A stretch of DNA of 64,000 nt from JAPLJU01 sp036725345 (GTDB lineage: Bacteria; Desulfobacterota; Syntrophia; Syntrophales; UBA2192): contig DAIMEJ010000005.1 in the NCBI GenBank assembly GCA_036725345.1, positions 106,702 to 170,701 on the forward strand. The letters are read 5' to 3'. Positions 8,355 to 16,269 of this stretch are shown here, one piece after another. The translations under genes and the position numbers were made by a program. Each line of letters begins with the position of its first letter. Position 1 is the first letter of the stretch. The notes below the pieces were generated by a model, which saw nothing but the letters and a program-made list of their open reading frames with translations, searched no databases and had not been told where the DNA came from.

Positions 8355-9224
8355 ATGTTCATCAGGGAAGTTCTGCAGCAGAAAAATTTCACTCTTTCCT
8401 TCGAGGTCTTTCCGCCGGTTCGGGAGGGAAATCTCGAGAGCCTCTACGCGACGGTCGAGGACCTGAAGGCCCTGAGCCCCGATTTCATCTCCGTCACCTA
8501 CGGCGCGGGTGGGAGCACGCGTGACAAGACGATCGAGATCTCTTCCAGGGTCAAGAACGAGTTCAAGCTGGAGGTGACGGCGCATCTGACCTGCGTCCAG
8601 TCGACGCGTGATGACATCGCGAAGATCCTCGACGAGTTCAGGAAGGAGCATATCGAAAACATCCTCGCCCTCCGGGGCGACCCGCCGAAAGGGGAGGAGA
8701 AATTCTTCAGGCCGGAGGGCGGGTTCGGTTACGCGAACGAGCTCGTGGAGTTCATCGGGTCAAGGGACGGCTTCTGCATCGGGGTCGGGGGCTACCCGGA
8801 AGGTCACCCGGAGGCGCCGAGCCCGGAGGCTGACCTGGCGAACCTCAAACGGAAGGTCGATGCCGGCGCCGATTTCATCATCACCCAGCTATTCTTCGCG
8901 AACGACGTCTTTTACAGGTTCCGGGACCGGGCGGAGCGTCTGGGCATCTCAAAGCCCATTATCCCCGGCGTTTTTCTCTTGCAAAATTACGGTCAGATGG
9001 TGAAAATTCCGGAACTCTGCGGGGCGACGGTTCCATCGAAGCTCGCCGAGAAGGTCTACAGGGTGAAAGACCAGCCGGGGGAGGTGGAGAAATACGGGAC
9101 GGAACACGCCTTTCGTCAGGCGGAGGACCTCTTGAAAAACGGCGTCCGCGGGCTTCATCTCTACACGATGAACCGGAGCGAGCCGGCTATCAACGTGGTC
9201 AAATGGCTCAACCTGAAAAGATAA
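8355..9224 (+). CDS. metF: 5,10-methylenetetrahydrofolate reductase
   Basis: Cytoplasmic flavoenzyme of 289 residues that reduces methylene-THF to methyl-THF, for methionine synthesis or the methyl branch of the Wood-Ljungdahl pathway. The TIM-barrel markers are LSFEVFPP near the start (the conserved Glu is in this motif), DFISVTYGAGGS, TAHLTC, ILALRGDPP and DAGADFIITQLFF, ending with HLYTMNR. Its length is that of the short bacterial MetF without the C-terminal regulatory half. I chose ATG 8355 because a GAGAG lies 7 bases upstream; GTG at 8340 is the longer option. No metV or acetyl-CoA synthase genes are nearby, so the pathway is unassigned. tRNA-Arg follows 15 bases after the stop and may be read from the same transcript. 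Confidence 0.95.
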   Translation: MFIREVLQQKNFTLSFEVFPPVREGNLESLYATVEDLKALSPDFISVTYGAGGSTRDKTIEISSRVKNEFKLEVTAHLTCVQSTRDDIAKILDEFRKEHIENILALRGDPPKGEEKFFRPEGGFGYANELVEFIGSRDGFCIGVGGYPEGHPEAPSPEADLANLKRKVDAGADFIITQLFFANDVFYRFRDRAERLGISKPIIPGVFLLQNYGQMVKIPELCGATVPSKLAEKVYRVKDQPGEVEKYGTEHAFRQAEDLLKNGVRGLHLYTMNRSEPAINVVKWLNLKR

Positions 9225-9239
9225 AAAAACGAACGGTGC

Positions 9240-9316
9240 GGGCGGTTAGCTCAGTAGGATAGAGCGTTGGTCTCCGGAACCAAAGGCCCCGGGTTCAAGT
9301 CCCGGACCGCCCGCCA
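9240..9316 (+). tRNA. tRNA-Arg (anticodon CCG)
   Basis: A full cloverleaf of 77 bases. The acceptor stem GGGCGGT (9240-9246) pairs with ACCGCCC (9306-9312), followed by discriminator G and an encoded CCA. The D-arm is GCTC/GAGC. The anticodon stem TTGGT/ACCAA holds the loop CTCCGGA, so the anticodon is CCG, reading CGG (Arg). The T-arm CCGGG/CCCGG has TTCAAGT in the loop. A in the D-loop after the GG pair is an expected Arg identity base. Its 3' end and flank are repeated at 11811-11893. Confidence 0.95.
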
Positions 9317-9390
9317 TTGATCCTTTATGGAAAGAGAGCTCTTCACGGGCTCTCTTTCTGTTTTCAGAGCTTTTTCTTACGGGTTTCCCA
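9309..9390 (+). repeat. Direct repeat, left copy: tRNA-Arg 3' end plus terminator
   Basis: This copy begins with the last eight bases of the tRNA, including CCA, and runs through the terminator. The partner is 11811-11893 at a constant offset of 2502 bases. The first 8 bases and a 26-base core (9338-9363) match exactly, the 21 bases between them about half, and a further 25 or so loosely. This is the layout of attL/attR repeats made when an element integrates at a tRNA 3' end. Confidence 0.6.
9331..9364 (+). terminator. Rho-independent terminator of tRNA-Arg
   Basis: Nine-base arms AAAGAGAGC (9331-9339) and GCTCTCTTT (9349-9357), followed by CTGTTTT. It ends the metF/tRNA-Arg transcript. The loop and right arm recur exactly at 11840-11865, where the left arm has decayed. 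The remaining stretch to 9654 is AT-rich and holds no gene I can see. Confidence 0.8.
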
Positions 9391-9654
9391 TGATCGGAAA
9401 TACAAAAACGAAGGGTTTTCCCCTCACTTGTGACGGGATAATCCTTCAGTCGATTTTTCTTGTTCTTTAAGGACCTTGCCCCATTTAAAACGCTTTCATG
9501 CAGGGATTTGCCTGCAAATTAAAAGGTTTTCAGATACCGCTCGATAAAAAGAATAGGCAGCAAAAGTGAGCCATATCAGTCAGTTATCCTCATGGAGACT
9601 ATTCTGGAACAGTTATTGCGAAATAGCGAGTAATTCGATTGTGGATTTGACGAG

Positions 9655-9897
9655 ATGAATTATCAAAGCGCCATATGGATAGAAGACGATGACCGGTACA
9701 TTCCGGGAAACAATCGTGAACATGAAATAGAACCTTTTGAGTTGGGGGACCTTGAGAAAAAAGCAGCAAGGGCCCGGGAATACTTACAGATACTCGAAGA
9801 GCGACACAGTTTAGGCAGGGGACTGATTATCGGTGGCATCATTTCAGTTTTTACATGGATCGTCTTGGGGGTAATGCTAGCCAATATTTTGAAGTAG
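9655..9897 (+). CDS. Small single-pass membrane protein, unknown
   Basis: 80 residues, not recognised. The N-terminal part is acidic (MNYQSAIWIEDDDRY); a short charged helix (about 30-52) follows, and the C-terminal 28 residues are one hydrophobic helix (GLIIGGIISVFTWIVLGVM) followed by a Lys. That suggests an inner-membrane protein with a cytoplasmic N-terminal tail. The ribosome-binding site is weak (GACGAG directly before ATG). It precedes the Lpp-like gene by 40 bases and shares its AT-richer composition, so it may belong to the same imported segment. Confidence 0.5.
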   Translation: MNYQSAIWIEDDDRYIPGNNREHEIEPFELGDLEKKAARAREYLQILEERHSLGRGLIIGGIISVFTWIVLGVMLANILK

Positions 9898-9937
9898 TAG
9901 CCACCAATTTCCAGATCATAAAGGAGGTGATCACAGG

Positions 9938-10270
9938 ATGACGAGAAAACACGCAGGTCTTTGCATGATGGCTATTCTGCTGGGCCTTGTATTCATGTTC
10001 TCAGGTTGCGCCACAACAGGCGACCTGGAGAAACTTCAGGCACAGGTCAACGCGGTCAGCCAGAAAGCGGATCAGGCACTGCAGGAATCCCAGGCCGCGA
10101 AGTCCGCCGCACAGTCCGCGCGGATGGACAATATGAGGGATGCCGAGAGAATATCCCAGGCCGCCACGAAGGCGGATAACGCCGCCGCGAGAGCCGAGGC
10201 CGCTGCGAAAATGGCGGAGGACAACGCGAAGAAGACCGAGGCCATTTTCCAGAAATCCATGAAGAAGTAG
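9938..10270 (+). CDS. Lpp/OprI-like murein lipoprotein
   Basis: 110-residue lipoprotein. The signal peptide ends in FSGC, a good lipobox with Gly at -1, so mature Cys23 should be lipidated. The mature part is an Ala-rich heptad helix (LEKLQAQVNAV, then ADQALQESQAAKSAAQSAR) like the trimeric coiled coil of E. coli Lpp and Pseudomonas OprI. It ends in Lys-Lys, which fits the C-terminal Lys that L,D-transpeptidases link to diaminopimelate in Lpp. Translation is marked by an unusual leader: AAGGAGGTGATC (9921-9932) matches the whole 16S anti-Shine-Dalgarno region, 5 bases before ATG, as expected for a very abundant protein. An L,D-transpeptidase gene follows. Confidence 0.8.
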   Translation: MTRKHAGLCMMAILLGLVFMFSGCATTGDLEKLQAQVNAVSQKADQALQESQAAKSAAQSARMDNMRDAERISQAATKADNAAARAEAAAKMAEDNAKKTEAIFQKSMKK

Positions 10271-10316
10271 AAAAACGGCTTCGACACGCGCGGGGCATCG
10301 CCGCGCAACGCGAAGT

Positions 10317-10354
10317 AAAAAAATAGCAGGTTTTTGCTGCCCTGCTATTTTTTT
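10317..10354 (+). terminator. Rho-independent terminator of the lipoprotein gene
   Basis: AAATAGCAGG (10321-10330) pairs with CCTGCTATTT (10341-10350), flanked by A and T runs. It separates the lipoprotein gene from the transpeptidase gene, which therefore needs its own promoter or read-through. Confidence 0.85.
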
Positions 10355-10355
10355 A

Positions 10356-10383
10356 TTGAGTGATGATTTTTTGTCGTTACAAT
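10356..10383 (+). promoter_or_regulatory. Candidate promoter for the L,D-transpeptidase gene
   Basis: TTGAGT (10356-10361), 16 bases, TACAAT (10378-10383). It sits just after the terminator and places the RNA start very near ATG 10390, so the message would be almost leaderless. Weak evidence from sequence match only. Confidence 0.3.
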
Positions 10384-10389
10384 GGCCCC

Positions 10390-11706
10390 ATGCGCCGAAT
10401 CAACGTGTCAAGCTTATCCCGTGTGCTTCGTTTTATAATCCTTTCTATATTCCTGTCATCCTTTTACGGGTGCGGGGTCTGGCATAATGTCCGGGAGAAA
10501 GTCGCGTCATTTTCAAGTCATCCTGTGGAAAAGGTCGAGCGGAATGATTTTCCGGATACAAAGGGAGATGATGTCATCGGCCGGTTGGCAGTCGTCAGGC
10601 TTAAAAAAGGGGATACGCTGCCGGATGCTGCGAGACACTTCGGTTTGGGAATCGATGAAATCAGCGCGGCCAACCCGGGAATAGACGTGTGGGTGCCTGA
10701 CGCCGGAGAACGTATCGTGTTGCCTCTGAGCTTTATCCTGCCCGACGCCCCCCGGAAAGGCATTGTCGTTAACCTGGCCGCCATGAGGCTCTTTCAATTC
10801 AAAGGTGACAGTAGATCCCTGATGATTTCGACCTACCCGGTCGGTATCGGTTCGGAAGATCGCTCAACGCCTGTCGGTCAAATGTACGTTAAGCGCAAGG
10901 AAATCCGACCGACCTGGTACGTGCCTGCCTCAATCCTTAAGGATCACCGGGAAAAGGGAGACCCTCTGCCGGCTACCGTCCCGCCGGGACCCCAAAATCC
11001 CCTCGGAGAACATGCCCTGTACTTAAACAAGGCCAATTATGTGATACACGGGACCAACAAACCGTCCAGCATCGGTCTCAAGGCAACCAATGGCTGCATA
11101 CGACTCTACCCGGAAGACATAAAAAAACTCTACGAGAATACAAAAGTAAAAACACCCGTTTGCATCGTGAACCAACCTTACCTCGTAGGTCATCGGGACG
11201 GAGCTGTTTATCTCGAAGTTCATGCGGCCCCGGATGATGTGGACGCCTTTGAATTAAAGAAGATGTATGCAAAATTAAAGGCGATTGAAAAGAAGACAGG
11301 GCGTAAGCTGGATTGGAAAAAAGTCCGCGAAACGGTGGCTGAGGCCCGGGGGATTCCTGTTCCGGTGTTCGAGATGAGGCAAGGAAGTGATGGCGAGAGT
11401 GCGAAATGCCTGGAAGTGAAACACCCCGGCGAACTTTACGGAAGGCTGCGATTACCGGAAATGTCAATGAACGGGTGGTATCTCTTGGCCGCGGAGGTCT
11501 CCGATGAGATCCATGCTTCCAGGCTCGCTGCCATGATCAACCATCAGGGTCCGCCCATCCCCGCCAGGGTGATCCCGAAGGGCGATCGTTACCGCGTAAT
11601 TGCCGGACCCTTTAATAAAAGCGCTGAGGCCAAAAACGCCGCCAGACGCCTGAAAGTTGACTTACAAGTAGAAGCACTGTTACTCGAACCCACAAAGAAA
11701 AGATGA
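10390..11706 (+). CDS. L,D-transpeptidase (YkuD) lipoprotein with SPOR-like C-terminus
   Basis: 438 residues from ATG 10390; GTG 10360 and ATG 10363 are in frame upstream but overlap the end of the terminator. The signal ends in FYGC, a possible lipobox. A LysM-like segment follows (VVRLKKGDTLPDAARHFGLG). The YkuD catalytic domain begins at GIVVNLAAMRLFQF and ends with YVIHGTNKPSSIG and ATNGCIRLY; the His and the Cys of HGT...GCIRL are the active-site pair. The C-terminal 80 residues (GWYLLAAEVSD ... RYRVIAGPFNKSAEAKNAA) match a SPOR domain that binds denuded glycan. Such enzymes make 3-3 cross-links or tie Lpp to murein. The Lpp-like gene just upstream suggests that role. Base composition is visibly AT-richer than metF. 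Confidence 0.88.
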   Translation: MRRINVSSLSRVLRFIILSIFLSSFYGCGVWHNVREKVASFSSHPVEKVERNDFPDTKGDDVIGRLAVVRLKKGDTLPDAARHFGLGIDEISAANPGIDVWVPDAGERIVLPLSFILPDAPRKGIVVNLAAMRLFQFKGDSRSLMISTYPVGIGSEDRSTPVGQMYVKRKEIRPTWYVPASILKDHREKGDPLPATVPPGPQNPLGEHALYLNKANYVIHGTNKPSSIGLKATNGCIRLYPEDIKKLYENTKVKTPVCIVNQPYLVGHRDGAVYLEVHAAPDDVDAFELKKMYAKLKAIEKKTGRKLDWKKVRETVAEARGIPVPVFEMRQGSDGESAKCLEVKHPGELYGRLRLPEMSMNGWYLLAAEVSDEIHASRLAAMINHQGPPIPARVIPKGDRYRVIAGPFNKSAEAKNAARRLKVDLQVEALLLEPTKKR

Positions 11707-11810
11707 TGACTTCAGCATTAAAAGGTATCTATCCTGTTTGTGGTTATTGTTAATTTCCCGTTGGTCCAAACGGGAAAGGATCCCGAGTTTCAGAAATGGC
11801 TTGCCTGGTT

Positions 11811-11893
11811 GCCCGCCAATAATACCCTAGAAAAAAAGTGCTCTTCACGGGCTCTCTTTCTGTTTCAGGCGCTTCTTCTAATGGATTTCTAAC
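11811..11893 (+). repeat. Direct repeat, right copy: degenerate tRNA-Arg 3' end
   Basis: It begins with GCCCGCCA, the tRNA 3' end with CCA, and continues in step with the left copy at 9309-9390. Its terminator left arm has decayed to AAAAAAAGTGC, so it is no longer a good hairpin. A looser tRNA-like match starts at 11759 (CGTTGGTC). It lies in the 11707-12095 gap, which otherwise holds only the terminator at 11914 and AT-rich sequence. Confidence 0.6.
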
Positions 11894-11913
11894 GGTACAG
11901 ACAAGAGAGAAAG

Positions 11914-11939
11914 CAGGGTCCGTAAAAACCCTGTTTTTT
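11914..11939 (+). terminator. Rho-independent terminator
   Basis: CAGGGT (11914-11919) and ACCCTG (11928-11933) followed by six Ts. It likely ends transcripts from the L,D-transpeptidase gene. Confidence 0.7.
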
Positions 11940-12095
11940 GTTTGATTAGAGCTCATCTAATAATATTTTCCTAGGAAGATAGAAAACAATGAATCGAAAA
12001 ATAATGCATTCGTCGTATTTCTTTTTTCCTATTGCTGTGTATGAAATACTACAGGTGTTTCGATTCAATGTGTTTACAGACGGCAGAATGGTGCT

Positions 12096-12371
12096 ATGCA
12101 GAAATTAAATGAACGCGTGGAGCCAAGTGCGCCCGTTCTGGTCATGGCTCATCCGGGTACACGGGAAGAGAGAATTTATTTAATAAGAAACGCGTACGTG
12201 ACGGCATCAGGGGCGTGGTTTCACTGCGAAGAGAGACTCCCCAGGGGCACGTACATTAAAATAGTTTTTCGATTAAAGTATAGTCCCGATCAAAAAGCCA
12301 TCAAGGTTGTACGCTACGGAAGAGTAGTCAATACCGGCTTCATGGGCTTTTCGGTTGACTTCGATTCTTAA
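12096..12371 (+). CDS. PilZ-like small protein
   Basis: 91 residues. NAYVTASGAWFHCEERLPRG followed by IKIVFRL and VVRYGRVV..GFSVDF resembles the beta-barrel of PilZ domains, including the N-x-S-x-x-G-like turn. PilZ proteins bind cyclic di-GMP through an RxxxR motif before the barrel; that motif is not evident here, so it may be a non-binding PilZ-like protein or a different barrel. It stands alone, with AT-rich flanks and a weak ribosome-binding site. Composition is similar to the tRNA-bounded segment to its left, so it may share that origin. Confidence 0.5.
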   Translation: MQKLNERVEPSAPVLVMAHPGTREERIYLIRNAYVTASGAWFHCEERLPRGTYIKIVFRLKYSPDQKAIKVVRYGRVVNTGFMGFSVDFDS

Positions 12372-12597
12372 CTGACCAACCTGCGAAAAATGAAAGGAGT
12401 CCAGTAGAACAAAACTGATCGGCGCATGGCCGGGGTTGTGGCGAAACATCAGCGGGAATAGTTTAGCCGTATTGAATTCAAGGGGTTGGGAAGTATTCTC
12501 CGCCCCTTTTTTCTTTATATAACCTTTGCGCGCTTCCCGGGGAGGCGCCCTGAGTGATTCGGCGGGCATTTTATTGACTTGACATTGGAAAAAATAT

Positions 12598-12615
12598 TTG
12601 GGAATATTTTCCCAA
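12598..12615. promoter_or_regulatory. Perfect palindrome upstream of the DUF6502 gene, possible operator
   Basis: TTGGGAA, four bases, TTCCCAA. It lies 20 bases before ATG 12636 and just after a TTGACA (12579-12584) that could be a -35 box, so a protein bound here would cover the promoter start region. No T-run follows, so it is not a terminator. Confidence 0.4.
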
Positions 12616-12635
12616 TTCGCCAGATCCCCCACGAC

Positions 12636-13469
12636 ATGCAGCCGAACAAACACCAGATACTTGTTACAGCCGTCGCCCGACTCCTGAGGCCTCTCGTTCG
12701 AGTCCTGCTCCGGAACGGCGTCTCCTACGGGACGTTCGCCGATATCGCCAAGAGACAGTTCGTCGACGTCGCCAGGGACGAGTTTTCAATCGAGGGGCGC
12801 AAGCAGTCCCTTTCCCGTATCTCCGTCATCACCGGGCTGACGCGCAAGGAAGTCGCGCGGGTGAGCTCCCTTCGTCAGAGGGACGACGAGCCCAGCCGGG
12901 ACCGGTACAACCGAGCCTCGAGGGTGATCGCGGGATGGCGGCGGGACAGGGATTTCCTGGATCGAAAAGGCAGGCCCATGGCGCTCACGGTGTCCGGAAA
13001 GGTAAAGAGCTTCCAGGAACTCGTCAGACGGCACAGCGGGGATGTGCCTTACCGGGCCGTTCTCGACGAGATGCAGACCGACGGGAGCGTGGAGCGCCTC
13101 GACGAGAACAGGGTCCGGTTGAGGGAGCGGGCCTACCTGCCGAAGGCCGACGAAACCATGAAGTTGCACATCCTCGGTGTCGACACTGCTTACCTGATCG
13201 ACACCATCGATCACAACATGGGAAGGACCCTCGAACCTCCGAGATTCCAGCGCAAGGTTCTCTACGACAACCTCCCCGACGGGGCGCTCCGGGAGTTCAG
13301 ACGCCTTTCGGCCGAGGCTGCCCAGGGTCTGCTGGAGAAACTCGACCGGTGGCTGTCGAGCCATGACCGGGACACAAACCCCGGGGCCGGCGGCAGCGGG
13401 CGCAACACCGCGGGTGTCGGAATTTATTACTTCGAAAAACCATGTGACGAAGAGGACCAGGGACCATGA
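12636..13469 (+). CDS. DUF6502 family protein, putative HTH regulator
   Basis: 277 residues. The N-terminal third (LLRPLVRVLLRNGVSYGTFA, then KQSLSRISVITGLTRKEVAR) reads as two helix-turn-helix-like blocks, which is why this DUF family is thought to be DNA-binding. The rest is basic and helical with no catalytic motif. I chose ATG 12636; the frame also has a TTG at 12579, but that overlaps the putative promoter. The stop overlaps the next ATG by four bases (ATGA at 13466), so translation is coupled to the DUF5666 lipoprotein. The grouping suggests a regulator with two exported partners; that is inference. Confidence 0.7.
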   Translation: MQPNKHQILVTAVARLLRPLVRVLLRNGVSYGTFADIAKRQFVDVARDEFSIEGRKQSLSRISVITGLTRKEVARVSSLRQRDDEPSRDRYNRASRVIAGWRRDRDFLDRKGRPMALTVSGKVKSFQELVRRHSGDVPYRAVLDEMQTDGSVERLDENRVRLRERAYLPKADETMKLHILGVDTAYLIDTIDHNMGRTLEPPRFQRKVLYDNLPDGALREFRRLSAEAAQGLLEKLDRWLSSHDRDTNPGAGGSGRNTAGVGIYYFEKPCDEEDQGP

Positions 13470-14929
13470 GACCTCTCTTTCGACAGACGTTAAAGACTCT
13501 AATCCTGCCGATGGTCGTCACAGTCTTTCTTGCCGGTTGCGGCGGCGGCGGAGCCGACGTCGCGGGGGGCGGAATCGGCGGGACAGGGAATACCATCGCG
13601 TCCGTCGGCACCGTTGAAGGTTTCGGCAGCGTCATCGTGAACGGCGTGAGGTACGTCACGGGCGCTGCCGAGGTCTTTGTCGAAAACCGCTCTGTGGGGT
13701 CGGGAAATTCCGCGGTGATCCAGAACCTTTCGGCCGGCATGGTGGTCCGGGTGGAGGGGAGCATCGCGGAGGACGGAAGCGCCAGTGCCGATCGCGTGTA
13801 TTTCAGCAGGAATTTGAAGGGCGCCGTAGAGAGCGTCGCCGACCTGGATTCCGTCTTGAAACAGGTCGTCATCCTCGGTCAGACGATCATCCTGGATGAC
13901 CGGACCGCCTATAAAAACACAACGGCCGCCGCCATCGCGGTGGGAATGGTTCTGGAGCTGAGCGGCTACGACGACGAGTCGGGCAGGATCGCTGCGACCT
14001 ACGTGAACCGGATTTCCGATGCGCTCCTTCCGGACGAAGAGGTTGAAATCAAAGGCTTGGTCCAGAACCGAAACACTCCAGCGCAAACCCTCGATATCGG
14101 CCTGCTCACGATCGACTACTCGGCGGCCGATCTCGGCGCCCTTCCCGGCGGCGCCCCGGAGAACGGTCAGATGATCAGGGCGAGAGGGACGCTGGTTACG
14201 GCCAACCGGCTTCTCGCCAGCCGCCTTGAACCGGAAGAGGAATTCGGATCGGGTGTCGTCGACTTTGTGTATCTCGAGGGCATCGTCACCGGCAGGCAAG
14301 GCCCCGGCGAGTTCGGCATCGGGCGCTACACGGTAATCACCGACCAGGGGACCGTCTACAGGAACCTCAAGCCGCAGGACGTAAACCCGGGCACGCGGGT
14401 CATCGTGAAAGGCACGCGGACAGTGCGGTCCGTTCTCGCACAGGAGGTCTCCCTGTCCGAGAGGATCCGGATGGAGTCCGACGTGAGCGGGGTCAACGGG
14501 GGCCAGGAAAGCCTTACGCTGACCGGGCTCGAATCAGCCCCGGTTTTAGCGACGGCCACGACGCGCTTTGTCGGGACCGCCCGGTCCCTGGACGAGATCG
14601 AACCGGGCGATCACGCAAGGATCCTTGGCCGAAAAACCACCGGCGGCAGCATCCTGGCATCGTCCGTCCTTGTCACTCCCGCTCCCAGTGACGCCGTGGC
14701 GCTGGCGGGCCCCGTTGATTCCATCTCTGGGCCATCGGTGTTCGTCCTGGGCATCGAGGTGGATACCTCCGCAATCCCCCCGGACGGGTTCAAAGGAGAA
14801 GGCGGCGGACCGGTCACGCCCGCAGAATTCTTCGGCGCGGTCGGGCCCGGGGACATTGTGGACGCGGAAGGTGTCTTGGAGGCCGGGGTTGTACGCTGGG
14901 ACAGCATCACGCTCGAGTCGGGGAACTAA
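13466..14929 (+). CDS. DUF5666 repeat lipoprotein
   Basis: 487 residues. The signal peptide ends in LAGC and is followed by GGGG, a flexible tether typical of surface or periplasmic lipoproteins. The mature protein consists of about six repeats of a small beta unit, each with a phrase like GMVVRVEGSIAEDGSASADR, EIKGLVQNRNTPAQTLDIG or PGTRVIVKGTRTVRSVLAQE. That is the DUF5666 pattern, an OB-like barrel of unknown role. There is no enzyme motif. It starts inside the stop of the DUF6502 gene. A second Gly-tethered lipoprotein gene (DUF4382) follows after about 100 bases, so the three probably form one operon. Confidence 0.8.
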   Translation: MRPLFRQTLKTLILPMVVTVFLAGCGGGGADVAGGGIGGTGNTIASVGTVEGFGSVIVNGVRYVTGAAEVFVENRSVGSGNSAVIQNLSAGMVVRVEGSIAEDGSASADRVYFSRNLKGAVESVADLDSVLKQVVILGQTIILDDRTAYKNTTAAAIAVGMVLELSGYDDESGRIAATYVNRISDALLPDEEVEIKGLVQNRNTPAQTLDIGLLTIDYSAADLGALPGGAPENGQMIRARGTLVTANRLLASRLEPEEEFGSGVVDFVYLEGIVTGRQGPGEFGIGRYTVITDQGTVYRNLKPQDVNPGTRVIVKGTRTVRSVLAQEVSLSERIRMESDVSGVNGGQESLTLTGLESAPVLATATTRFVGTARSLDEIEPGDHARILGRKTTGGSILASSVLVTPAPSDAVALAGPVDSISGPSVFVLGIEVDTSAIPPDGFKGEGGGPVTPAEFFGAVGPGDIVDAEGVLEAGVVRWDSITLESGN

Positions 14930-15035
14930 ACGCGGCGACGAAGGGATCATCAACAGGAAAAAACGGACACGGGGTTCATGGCCCCGTGATTTCCGGAACC
15001 GAATACTCTGAAAACAACAAAAAGGAGGTTTGAAA

Positions 15036-16211
15036 ATGCGACTCAACACAAAATCTTTGACGGCTCTGGCGGTTATCTTTCTTCTCGCCGTATTCACCGG
15101 CTGCGGTGGTGGTGGCGGCGGCAGCAGCAGCGGCAGCGCCACGGGGGGCACCACCGGGACGCTTTCCCTCTCCCTGACCGACGCCTCCACGTACGAGTAT
15201 GAGGCTGTCTATGTGACCATCGAGCGCGTGGACGTGCATCTGGGCGGCGATGAAAATTTCTCCGGAAACTGGTAAACCGTCGCCGATCCCCGGAAGACCT
15301 ACAACCTGCTTGAGCTGGTCAACGGAGCACTGGAAACCCTGGGCCTGAGCGAACTGGAAGCCGGGTACTACACACAGATGCGCCTGATCATCGGGAGCGA
15401 ACCGGATGACGGGCTGAACATCCTCGGCAATCCGCATCCGCACGCCAATTACGTCATCCTGCCAAGTAACGCCACCCCTCAGCTATTCGTCCCCAGCGGG
15501 ATGCAGACGGGCATCAAGCTGGTGAAGGGGTTTACGATCAATGAAAACGAGGTGACGGAGCTGATCCTGGATTTCGACGCGGCGAGGTCCGTCGTCAAAG
15601 CCGGGAATAGCGGCCGATGGATTCTCAAACCCACGATCAAGGTCATCGGCACGGAGGTCCTGTCTTCCATCATCCAGGGGACCGTTACTGATGAGAACGG
15701 GGAACCGCTGCCGGGTGTTTCGGTCAGTGCCCAGGTGTATGATGCCACCGCTGCGGATCCCGCCAATAAAGTCCTGAACGAGGGGTCGACCGTGACGGAT
15801 GAATCCGGCTGGTTCAACATCCGGGTGCTGGCAGGCACCTACAATGTGGTGGCTTACAGGGAAACCTACAATTATGCCACCTTCTGCGGTGTTGACGCCG
15901 TAGCCGGGGCTATTCTGCCGCTCGACATTGAACTGACCCCCTCGGATGATGGGACCATGACAGGAACTGTTACTGTGGAGGGCGGCGGAAGCGCCGTCAT
16001 CAGCCTCAGGGCCGACGGCTGTTCGGGCCAGATCGAGGTGAAGTCCATATCCGTCGACAATGGAGGGAACTATACACAGATCCTGCCCGCGGGCAGCTAC
16101 GATGTGGTGGCATCTAGCGAGGGAAAAGTAACCGCAGTGTACTCAGACGTCGAAGTTATGGGGGGAGACACCACGACCCTCGATATTGACATCCTAATGC
16201 CGATGCCGTGA
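15036..16211 (+). pseudogene. DUF4382 plus carboxypeptidase-regulatory-like lipoprotein, split by in-frame TAA
   Basis: The frame opens at ATG 15036 after a strong AAGGAGG (7-base spacing). It gives a lipoprotein signal ending FTGC with a poly-Gly/Ser tether, and enters a DUF4382 domain (VYVTIERVDVHLGG). It then meets TAA at 15273-15275. The same frame continues at once with TVADPRKTYNLLELVNG and GYYTQMRLIIG, which complete DUF4382, then a regulatory-like beta-sandwich (IQGTVTDENGEPLPGVSVSA) to 16211. One C-to-T change (CAA to TAA) would explain the break. Without the stop the protein has 391 residues. It may be a recent nonsense mutation, a sequencing error or a read-through site. ATG 15378 could start a truncated part, but without a signal peptide. 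Confidence 0.8.
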
Positions 16212-16269
16212 TGTGAGTCACGGAAACGGGTTGTGCGAAGCCCGGGCGTTTGTGTCCGGTTAAAAACGG

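Noticed and set aside
15273..15275. TAA as a recoded amino acid codon
   Set aside because: Known recoding for selenocysteine or pyrrolysine uses TGA or TAG; I see no hairpin supporting TAA read-through.
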